A stretch of DNA of 64,000 nucleotides, taken from NCBI RefSeq assembly GCF_024399315.1, contig NZ_CP075170.1, forward strand, positions 1 through 64,000, in the 5' to 3' direction. The notes under the pieces are model-generated. The model was not told the origin of the DNA, made no database searches, and saw nothing but the letters and a program-made list of their open reading frames with translations. This document shows, in pieces, positions 51,080 to 57,585 of the stretch. Source of the stretch: Chryseobacterium sp. MA9. GTDB lineage: Bacteria > Bacteroidota > Bacteroidia > Flavobacteriales > Weeksellaceae. The translations under genes were made by a program, and so were the position numbers. Position 1 is the first letter of the stretch. Each line of letters opens with the position of its first letter.

Positions 51080-52243
51080 CTAGTAGCTCATTTCTACAAT
51101 CTTATAAGCATCCTGTGGAGTCAGTTTTTTATACTCTCCAAGACCTAGCCAGTTTCTGTCTGTAAAGGCTTTCTCAACCTTTTCAGCTGTTCCTTTAAAA
51201 TCTTCTGTATATTCAGAAAGTTTGGTTTTGATATGAAGGCTGTGGAAGAATTCTTCCATTTTTTTGATTCCCTGCTCTGCTTTTTCTTCTACACTTCCGT
51301 CTTTGATTCCCCAAACTCTCTCTGCATATTGGGCCAATTTTCCTTTTTTATCATCAAAATTGTAACGGTAATGCGATGGAGCAATGATTGCCAGTGTTCT
51401 TGCATGATCAATACCAAAATAAGCAGTCAGTTCGTGCCCCATTGCGTGTACTGCCCAGTCTGTAATTACTCCTTTCTGGATCAGGCCGTTCAGAGCCATT
51501 GTACAGCACCACATAAAGTTTCCGGCAGCATCATAGTTGAAATCATCAGCTAATACTTTAGGAGCGGTCTCCTGAAGACTGATCAGAATACTTTCTGCAA
51601 TTCTTTCCTGCAGATCAGCAGAAGAAGGAGCCGTCATATATTGTTCCAAAACGTGGGTGTAGGCATCTGTAATCCCGTTTACGATTTGATTTTTTGGAAT
51701 TGATCTGATTACCTCCGGATCCAGTACAGAAAATTGAGGGAAAAGTCCCGGTCCTCCTGAAGACAATTTTTCATTCGTTTCTCTTCTTGAGATAACATAT
51801 CCTGAGTTCATTTCTGAACCGGTTGCAGGCAGCGTTAAAATACTTCCGAACGGCATTCCTTCTCCTTCAAAAGTTCTTACCGAATTTCTCAGAATATCCC
51901 ATGGTTCACCAGCATAATTAGCTGCTGCGGAGATAAATTTCGTACCGTCAATCACAGATCCGCCACCAACAGCAAGAAGGTAATTGATATCGTTTTCTTT
52001 AATAAAGCTTAAGGCATTGATTAAGACTTCGTATTCCGGATTGGCAGGAACTCCACCAAATTCATATACATCATGATCTTTCAAAGCCTCTTTTACCTGG
52101 TCGTAAACACCATTGTTTTTGATGCTTCCACCTCCGTAAATCATTAATATTCTGGCGTTTTTAGGGATTTCTTTGGAAATTTTGGCAATTTCACCTTTCC
52201 CGAAAAGTATTTTTGTTGGATTCTTAAACTCGAAATTAAGCAT
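51080..52243 (-). CDS. Iron-containing alcohol dehydrogenase (YqhD/BDH-like)
   Basis: A 387-residue NAD(P)H-dependent aldehyde/alcohol oxidoreductase. The nucleotide-binding ILMIYGGGSIKNNGVYD and LAVGGGSVIDGTKFISAAA are followed by the metal site: Asp and His in GITDAYTHVLEQYM and two His in WAVHAMGHELTAYFGIDHA. This is the layout of YqhD and butanol dehydrogenases, which reduce short aldehydes including toxic lipid-peroxidation and glyoxal products. It lies directly downstream of the HxlR regulator gene on the same strand (146 bp) but has its own -7 box (TAAATTTG, 52264-52271). Confidence 0.94.
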   Translation of the reverse strand: MLNFEFKNPTKILFGKGEIAKISKEIPKNARILMIYGGGSIKNNGVYDQVKEALKDHDVYEFGGVPANPEYEVLINALSFIKENDINYLLAVGGGSVIDGTKFISAAANYAGEPWDILRNSVRTFEGEGMPFGSILTLPATGSEMNSGYVISRRETNEKLSSGGPGLFPQFSVLDPEVIRSIPKNQIVNGITDAYTHVLEQYMTAPSSADLQERIAESILISLQETAPKVLADDFNYDAAGNFMWCCTMALNGLIQKGVITDWAVHAMGHELTAYFGIDHARTLAIIAPSHYRYNFDDKKGKLAQYAERVWGIKDGSVEEKAEQGIKKMEEFFHSLHIKTKLSEYTEDFKGTAEKVEKAFTDRNWLGLGEYKKLTPQDAYKIVEMSY

Positions 52244-52263
52244 TGTTCTAAATTTATTTTACC

Positions 52264-52271
52264 CAAATTTA
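52264..52271 (-). promoter_or_regulatory. -7 box of the iron alcohol dehydrogenase gene
   Basis: On the minus strand TAAATTTG matches TAnnTTTG, 20 bases before the ATG. Confidence 0.5.
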
Positions 52272-52389
52272 CGGAATGAAAAAGGAAAATTGAGTTAACG
52301 AAATTTTAAAATTGCTATTATTATATTTTATGAAAGCTATTGCTGTTAACGGTTCTGAAACCCTGAATTATATTTCTCTTTGAAGTCTA

Positions 52390-52797
52390 TTAAACCTCAG
52401 ATGAGAGATAGGCTTTAGCTCTTTTGATAAAATTTTCCTTATCCTTTTTAATCTCCTCCAATAGTTTTTTCCGGTCATCAGGAATAGTGAGGTATTGATC
52501 TCCCCAAAGATTGATTTCAACGATCACTGGAATAAGATCGATGCCTTTTTGAGTCAGAAAATAGAGAATCTTCAACTTGCTGTCCGGGTGGTCTTTTTTA
52601 TCAATAATCCCATTGTCCAGAAGATTTTGAAGCTTTGAAGCCAGAATGTTGGTAGCGATTTTTTCATCTGCTTTGAGGAAGTCGCCATAAGTGCATTCCT
52701 TTTTCAGCATAAGATCTCTTATGATTAACAGAGACCATTTATCACCCCACATTTCCAGTGAACAACTGATCGGGCAGTCTGATCTTTTTTTACTCAT
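52390..52797 (-). CDS. HxlR-family transcriptional regulator
   Basis: A 135-residue winged-helix regulator. The N-terminal Cys-Pro (Cys8-Pro9, with a second Cys at 12) precedes the family signature LEMWGDKWSLLIIRDLM; the winged helix follows (ATNILASKLQNLLDNGIIDK and the wing KILYFLTQKG), and an acidic C-terminal helix dimerises. In Bacillus YodB, HypR and similar proteins the N-terminal Cys senses quinones, aldehydes or hypochlorite by thiol oxidation. Cys8 suits that model. The gene is divergent from a dihydrolipoyl dehydrogenase gene whose promoter is flanked by a large inverted repeat (52817-52867), a likely binding site. Confidence 0.93.
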   Translation of the reverse strand: MSKKRSDCPISCSLEMWGDKWSLLIIRDLMLKKECTYGDFLKADEKIATNILASKLQNLLDNGIIDKKDHPDSKLKILYFLTQKGIDLIPVIVEINLWGDQYLTIPDDRKKLLEEIKKDKENFIKRAKAYLSSEV

Positions 52798-52816
52798 ATC
52801 GTTAATTTCAAAATAA

Positions 52817-52867
52817 TACTTGCAAAATAAAAGTGATTATTTTAACTTTGCTTTTGTTTTGCAAGTA
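52817..52867. promoter_or_regulatory. Inverted-repeat operator around the lpd promoter
   Basis: The arms TACTTGCAAAATAAAAG (52817-52833) and CTTTTGTTTTGCAAGTA (52851-52867) are complementary over 17 bp with a single mismatch. The -7 box TAACTTTG (52843-52850) lies between them and touches the right arm. Half-sites beginning TACT are typical of HxlR/YodB operators, so the adjacent HxlR protein is the best candidate ligand. Confidence 0.7.
52843..52850 (+). promoter_or_regulatory. -7 box of the dihydrolipoyl dehydrogenase gene
   Basis: TAACTTTG matches TAnnTTTG, 46 bases before the ATG, between the arms of the large inverted repeat. Confidence 0.65.
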
Positions 52868-52896
52868 AATTTAATCATAAAAAATTAATAAATCAA

Positions 52897-54297
52897 ATGG
52901 ATCATTATGACATCGCCGTAATTGGCTCCGGACCTGGTGGATATGTAGCAGCGATAAGAAGCGCACAACTTGGATATAAAACAGTAATTATAGAGAAGTA
53001 TGATACATTGGGAGGAACATGCACCAATGTGGGCTGTATTCCGACTAAAGCTTTATTGGACAGTACCCACCACTATGCAGAAGCACAGCATAAATTCAAT
53101 GAACATGGCATCAGGCTGGGTAAGATAGAGCTTGACTTCTCCCAAATGTACAGAAGAAAGGCAGACGTAGTCTCTAAAAATACTGGAGGTCTCGATTTTT
53201 TAATGAACAAAAATAAAATTACCCGACTGAAAGGAACAGCAGGTTTTATCAATAATTCTACTGTAAAAATTATAAACGGGCCCGAAACAAAAGAACTAAC
53301 AGCGCAGCATTATATCATTGCTACAGGGTCAAAACCTTCAAGTATTCCGGGGGTGGACATTGATAAGAAAAGAATCATTACTTCTACTGAAGCACTGTCT
53401 CTAACAGAAAAACCTGAATCTATGGTGATTATTGGCGGAGGAGTGATTGGAGTGGAAATGGCTTCTATTTTCAATCGTATCGGGACGAAAGTGACCATTC
53501 TGGAATATGCAGATCATCTGATTGCTGCAATGGATCATGAATTGGGAAAAAATCTTCACAAAATCCTTAAAAAAGAAGGGATTGATATCCGTCTTAACCA
53601 AGCTGTTTATAAAACTGAAAATACAGGTTCTTCAGCAAAGGTTTTTTTTAAAGATAAAAACGGAGCAGAAGGAGATCTGGATGCAGAGTATATTTTGGTT
53701 GCTGTAGGGAGAAGTCCTTACGTAAAAGGTCTCGGTCTTGAAAATACAGACGTACAGCTTGACGAGAGAGGATTTATTAAAGTGGATGAAAATAACCGTA
53801 CATCAGCTTCCAATATCTACGCGATTGGTGATGTTATCGGTGGGGTAATGCTGGCTCATAAAGCTGAAGAAGAAGGTGTTTTTGTAGCAGAAACCATTAA
53901 TGGACAAAAACGCCACATTCATTACAGCCGGATTCCTTCCGTAGTGTATACATGGCCTGAAGTAGCTTCAGTAGGGTATACCGAGGAATATCTGAAAAAA
54001 AATAATATAGCTTACAACGTTGGAAAATTCCCGTTTTCTGCCAGTGCTAGGGCCCGGGCTTCAATGGATATGGAAGGTTTTGCAAAAGTTTTGGTAGATC
54101 CGAAATACGGAGAAGTGCTGGGAGTTCATATCATTGGGGCCAGAGCAGCTGATTTGATTGCTCAGGGTGTTATTGCTCAGGAATATGAAGTAACGGCAGA
54201 AGATATGTTCCGCATTTCCTATGCCCATCCAACCTATTCTGAAACTTTGAAGGAAGCTTATCTGATTGCATCCGGACAGGGAGCGATTAATATATAA
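52897..54297 (+). CDS. lpdA: Dihydrolipoyl dehydrogenase
   Basis: A 466-residue FAD enzyme that reoxidises dihydrolipoamide in 2-oxoacid dehydrogenase or glycine cleavage complexes. It shows the FAD-binding IAVIGSGPGGYVAAIRSAQLG, the redox pair in LGGTCTNVGCIPTKA (CX4C), the NAD-binding VIIGGGVIGVEMASIF, the second FAD motif SNIYAIGDVIGG and the C-terminal His-Glu pair in AHPTYSETLKEA. No E1/E2 genes are adjacent. Flavobacteria usually have more than one copy; this one is divergent from a redox-sensing HxlR gene and may be a stress-inducible version. This last point is inference. Confidence 0.95.
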   Translation: MDHYDIAVIGSGPGGYVAAIRSAQLGYKTVIIEKYDTLGGTCTNVGCIPTKALLDSTHHYAEAQHKFNEHGIRLGKIELDFSQMYRRKADVVSKNTGGLDFLMNKNKITRLKGTAGFINNSTVKIINGPETKELTAQHYIIATGSKPSSIPGVDIDKKRIITSTEALSLTEKPESMVIIGGGVIGVEMASIFNRIGTKVTILEYADHLIAAMDHELGKNLHKILKKEGIDIRLNQAVYKTENTGSSAKVFFKDKNGAEGDLDAEYILVAVGRSPYVKGLGLENTDVQLDERGFIKVDENNRTSASNIYAIGDVIGGVMLAHKAEEEGVFVAETINGQKRHIHYSRIPSVVYTWPEVASVGYTEEYLKKNNIAYNVGKFPFSASARARASMDMEGFAKVLVDPKYGEVLGVHIIGARAADLIAQGVIAQEYEVTAEDMFRISYAHPTYSETLKEAYLIASGQGAINI

Positions 54298-54340
54298 AGA
54301 AATAATGTTAAAAATCTTAATGGTTTTATCGGTTTATCAA

Positions 54341-54407
54341 TTTTATCACAGGTAAAATCCTCGTGTCTTAAAACAGGATATATGTAAATTTATTTGCGCC
54401 TTTGCGT
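54341..54407. repeat. Dispersed intergenic repeat, copy B
   Basis: From TTTTATCACAGGTAAAATCC to TTTGCGCCTTTGCGT, matching 34405-34470 in the same orientation. It stands between the convergent lpd and hypothetical genes. Confidence 0.6.
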
Positions 54408-54417
54408 TTTCAAAAAA

Positions 54418-55023
54418 TTATAAAGAAGTGCAGTTTTCATCCTTGGCATACACTCCATTGTTTTTTGCCTCCAACCTTCCGGTTTTTCTATTGATTTTAA
54501 CAAAAAAAGACTCTTTCACAGCCGGACAACCCTTAGACTGCATAAGGTACATGGAAATATGACGGTCCTCGATTTTATAGGCTCCGGTATAGCGGTTGCT
54601 GGTATCTACCGAATAACCATAGGTTTTTGCCAGCAAAATAGCTTCCGGAAGATTGTCTACTGTTCCGATAAAATCTCTTAACTGCTGTTCATTGGAAAAA
54701 TAAACAGATCTTTCATTTTTGCATGCAAGAATGTATGAAAAACAGTTGTTGCCAATACACTTCTGGAAAAATCCCCTTTCCGGAAATGGTTCATTGATGG
54801 TCATAAAATCGGGAGCCTGGCTTTCATAGATCACTGCTTTTTCATAATCAGTATCATTGCTGAGTACCCGCCAGTAGGCATAATCTTTATCAGGAACAAT
54901 GAAAGGGTAGAGATAATCTACCGTATCAAGGATATCAGGGATTTTTTTATAATCATCAGGAACCTTGATCTGGCCAAAAAGCAGATTGGAAAGGATCAGG
55001 GAAAAAGCGATGATGATTTTCAT
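54418..55023 (-). CDS. Uncharacterised secreted protein
   Basis: A 201-residue protein with a signal peptide (MKIIIAFSLILSNLLFGQIK). I do not recognise a family. The mature part is rich in Tyr, Asp and Pro (PDDYKKIPDILDTVDYLYPF, PDKDYAYWRVLSNDTDYEKA) and has four Cys, including FQKCIGNNCFSYILACKN, which suggests disulfide bonds. The C-terminus (FVKINRKTGRLEAKNNGVYA) resembles a beta hairpin. It is the second of two small secreted-protein genes on this strand, 34 bp after the lipoprotein gene. Confidence 0.75.
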   Translation of the reverse strand: MKIIIAFSLILSNLLFGQIKVPDDYKKIPDILDTVDYLYPFIVPDKDYAYWRVLSNDTDYEKAVIYESQAPDFMTINEPFPERGFFQKCIGNNCFSYILACKNERSVYFSNEQQLRDFIGTVDNLPEAILLAKTYGYSVDTSNRYTGAYKIEDRHISMYLMQSKGCPAVKESFFVKINRKTGRLEAKNNGVYAKDENCTSL

Positions 55024-55057
55024 AGAGAAAGTGTTTTCAGTGCAAATTTAAAGAGAA

Positions 55058-55462
55058 TTATTCCAATACAATTTTATAATATCCTTTTTCATCCGTTACT
55101 TCAATATCTATCCCTGTAAAAGTCAGTTTATTGATTTGATACCCATCACAAGCACCTTTAAATTCTGATGACTGTATTGAAAGATCAAGGTTTTTAATAT
55201 TAGAATAGAATTTATAATTTTTTGTTCCGTTATAGGCGCCTACATTTTCTACAATAACCTTGTTGTCGGATGTTTTGGTTAATTGTACATTAACATTGTT
55301 TTCATCCAGAATTGAATAGGTAGTCAATGCCCCGTTGGCAATAAGATTTTCATTGTTGGAATTTACGAACTCAAAAATGATGGGTAACGGTGCGTTGTAA
55401 CAGTCTTTTTCACAAGAGATGAACAGAAGTGCTATGAGTAAAAAAGTAAATATTTTTTTCAT
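55058..55462 (-). CDS. Small lipoprotein
   Basis: A 134-residue lipoprotein (signal peptide MKKIFTFLLIALLFISC, Cys17, followed by EKDCYN, close to the surface-export signal C-x-K-(D/E)). The rest has alternating beta-strands with few charged runs (TTYSILDENNVNVQLTKTSD, DKVIVENVG-type strands) and a second Cys in EFKGACDGYQINK that may pair with the one after the lipobox. No family recognised. It is followed by another secreted-protein gene. Confidence 0.72.
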   Translation of the reverse strand: MKKIFTFLLIALLFISCEKDCYNAPLPIIFEFVNSNNENLIANGALTTYSILDENNVNVQLTKTSDNKVIVENVGAYNGTKNYKFYSNIKNLDLSIQSSEFKGACDGYQINKLTFTGIDIEVTDEKGYYKIVLE

Positions 55463-55500
55463 GGATTATGGATGTTGGTGAATAGTAAAATTAACCAAAA

Positions 55501-56175
55501 TTATATTAACCCTGAATTATTAAAACGGGCTCTGAATATTTTCAAGACCTGTGCAAGCTGATCATCTGTGATATCAAAATCATCGATGTTGATTTCTATT
55601 TTTTCATTATGGTGAAAAAAGTATAAATAATTTACTTCAGGCTTGTAATCATGTTTGGATTCACGGCTTACTAAACGTTTTACAATAATCTTTTCAAGCT
55701 GAATTTCACTCCACAAATACCTCGAATTATTTTTTACCTGAATTCCTTTTCCATTGATGGAAATAATAATTTGTGATATTTTTTTGATCTCTGAAACTAT
55801 TTTAAAAACAAAATAGCCGGTAAATCCAAGAAGTATAAATAATACAAATATTGCTGTTCCATTGAATTTAAACTTAAGACTTAAAAGAAAAAATAATCCT
55901 AGAATTATAAACATACTGTAGGTAGCAATAGCAATAATTCTACCCGAACGTGAATATTTGACTATAATTTCATCCGGAATTGAATTTTCATCATATTGAA
56001 TTTTATCATTTTTTTGAAGAGAATATTCTTTATAAATGAAAACTGCATTGATGAAGGAACCAATGAAAAAAATAAGTGAAAGAGGAATGAAATATTGTAA
56101 TAGATAAATACCTGCGAATAGGGCTAACGTGCCTAAAATGATGTAAAAAATAATTCCAAAATTTAGCTTTATCAT
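55501..56175 (-). CDS. Uncharacterised membrane protein with PH-like domain
   Basis: A 224-residue protein with four hydrophobic segments in two pairs (FGIIFYIILGTLALFAGIYL and FIPLSLIFFIGSFINAVFIY, then IATYSMFIILGLFFLLSL and ATIFVLFILLGFTGYFVFKI-type) followed by a cytoplasmic C-terminal domain (IIISINGKGIQVKNNSRYLW and a final DDQLAQVLKIFRARF). The last part is like the PH/DUF3137-type domains seen in small flavobacterial membrane proteins, but I am not certain. I use the ATG at 56175; a TTG start 11 codons upstream is less likely. A palindrome and a -7 box (TAAATTTG, 56206-56213) precede it and overlap the end of def. Confidence 0.68.
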   Translation of the reverse strand: MIKLNFGIIFYIILGTLALFAGIYLLQYFIPLSLIFFIGSFINAVFIYKEYSLQKNDKIQYDENSIPDEIIVKYSRSGRIIAIATYSMFIILGLFFLLSLKFKFNGTAIFVLFILLGFTGYFVFKIVSEIKKISQIIISINGKGIQVKNNSRYLWSEIQLEKIIVKRLVSRESKHDYKPEVNYLYFFHHNEKIEINIDDFDITDDQLAQVLKIFRARFNNSGLI

Positions 56176-56182
56176 TGAAAAG

Positions 56183-56211
56183 AATTTGACATATATGGTT
56201 GGTGTCAAATT
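56183..56211. promoter_or_regulatory. Palindrome overlapping the promoter of the membrane-protein gene
   Basis: AATTTGACA / TGTCAAATT (56183-56191 and 56203-56211) is a perfect 9-bp inverted repeat with an 11-base spacer. It overlaps the minus-strand -7 box and the def stop codon, a good place for an operator. Confidence 0.45.
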
Positions 56212-56792
56212 TATAAAAACTTCATCGGATATCCTACCATAACATTTCCATTAGTGATCTTCTTAAGCTTAGATTCCATCATTTTTTTGGTCAGAGGTTT
56301 CAGATGATCGGTATATAAGATTCCCAAAGTATGATCATATTCATGCTGGATAATTCTGGCGGTTAATCCTGTGAAGGTTTTCGTATGCTTTGTAAAGTTC
56401 TGATCCTGATATTCAATCGTAATCCCCCAGGGTCTTTTTACTTTTTGAGAAAGTCCGGGAATACTCAGACACCCTTCATAATCTTCCCAGGTTTCTTTTG
56501 AACTGTGGGTGATTTTTGCATTGATGAAGGTTTCTTTAATACCTTTATCATCTTTCCCGAAATATAAGATCTGGTCTTCTGTATCCAGGTTTTTATACGT
56601 AATCTGACTGTCAACAACGAAAAGCTGTAATGTTTTTCCAATTTGGGGAGAGGCAAGGCCGCAGCCATTGGCATTTTCCATCGTATCCCACATATCAGTT
56701 ACCAGTTTCTGTATCTCCGGAGCGTTTTCCTTGATCTGTAAGCATTTTTGTTTTAAAATAGGATTGCCATAAGCCAGAATAGATAAATTCAT
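56211..56792 (-). CDS. def: Peptide deformylase
   Basis: Removes the formyl group from new protein N-termini. The 193-residue protein has all three deformylase motifs: GCGLASPQIG (motif 1, with Ser in place of the second Ala of GxGLAAPQ), EGCLSIPG (motif 2, metal-binding Cys) and QHEYDHTLG (motif 3, HExxH). Start at the ATG at 56792 is preferred to a TTG six codons upstream. The length matches other Bacteroidota enzymes. A second, more usual deformylase may exist elsewhere; this window cannot show it. Confidence 0.95.
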   Translation of the reverse strand: MNLSILAYGNPILKQKCLQIKENAPEIQKLVTDMWDTMENANGCGLASPQIGKTLQLFVVDSQITYKNLDTEDQILYFGKDDKGIKETFINAKITHSSKETWEDYEGCLSIPGLSQKVKRPWGITIEYQDQNFTKHTKTFTGLTARIIQHEYDHTLGILYTDHLKPLTKKMMESKLKKITNGNVMVGYPMKFL

Positions 56793-56848
56793 TGTTGTAT
56801 TTTCCTGCAAAGTTCAGCAGAAGAGAAAAGATATACAATGAACCTATG

Positions 56849-57415
56849 TTAATTAATCTGTCTGCGGATTCTGCTTAGAGCCTGTGGTGTAATTCCGATA
56901 TATGAAGCGATATATTTTAAGGGAACACGTTTCAGTATTTCCGGTTGTTCAGTAAATAATTTCAGATAGCGTTCTTTTGCCGTAAGCTTTAGTAGAGAAA
57001 GTTCTCTCTTGCTTTTGTTGAGGAATAATTTTTCAGAAGCAAAACGGCCCAAATGATTTCCTACATTGGTCTGGCTGTAAATTTTCTGAAGATCATCATA
57101 AGAAATCTGCCATGCTACAGTTTCCGTTAAAGCCTGCATCTCATATTCAGAAGGAGTTCGGGTAAGAAAAGAGTCATAAGCACAACTGAATTCTTTTTCA
57201 AAACTGAAGCTGAAAGTATAACCATATTCATCATCAGGAATATAAAACCTTACCAATCCCGATTCAATAAAAGATAAGTAATTTTCTGTATGGCCCTGCT
57301 GGGTGATGATCTCATTTTTAGTAAAAACCTTTCTGTGAAAATGTCCTGCTATAAATGCCCATTCTGATTCCTGCAGTTTGACGATTTGTTCGTAATATTC
57401 TCTGATATAGCCCAT
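56849..57415 (-). CDS. Crp/Fnr-family transcriptional regulator
   Basis: A 188-residue regulator with a cyclic-nucleotide-binding-like beta barrel (about 20-120: KNEIITQQGHTENYLSFIESGLVRFY) and a C-terminal helix-turn-helix (RVPLKYIASYIGITPQALSR). There is no Cys cluster of the Fnr type and the phosphate-binding cassette of true cAMP receptors is degenerate, so the ligand is unknown. This short form is common in flavobacteria. A -7 box (TACCTTTG on the minus strand, 57434-57441) lies 18 bases before the ATG. It is the upstream neighbour of def, 56 bp away. Confidence 0.9.
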   Translation of the reverse strand: MGYIREYYEQIVKLQESEWAFIAGHFHRKVFTKNEIITQQGHTENYLSFIESGLVRFYIPDDEYGYTFSFSFEKEFSCAYDSFLTRTPSEYEMQALTETVAWQISYDDLQKIYSQTNVGNHLGRFASEKLFLNKSKRELSLLKLTAKERYLKLFTEQPEILKRVPLKYIASYIGITPQALSRIRRQIN

Positions 57416-57433
57416 TGGGTTGAATTATCCTGC

Positions 57434-57441
57434 AAAGGTAG
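57434..57441 (-). promoter_or_regulatory. -7 box of the Crp-like regulator gene
   Basis: On the minus strand TACCTTTG matches TAnnTTTG, 18 bases before the ATG at 57415. Confidence 0.6.
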
Positions 57442-57572
57442 GGAAATCCGACCAAACCTTTTTGAAACTCATTTAGAGAGATCACTAACACTCTGAACAA
57501 AAATTAATATAAATTTCATTTTTATAACCTTAATTTTTGTCATTTGTCAATCCAACTAATTTCAAAATCGCT

Positions 57573-57580
57573 TACATTTG
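57573..57580 (+). promoter_or_regulatory. -7 box, leaderless start of ppc
   Basis: TACATTTG matches TAnnTTTG and ends five bases before the ATG at 57586; it lies inside the longer in-frame start at 57544, which is therefore unlikely. Confidence 0.65.
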
Positions 57581-57585
57581 TTAGT

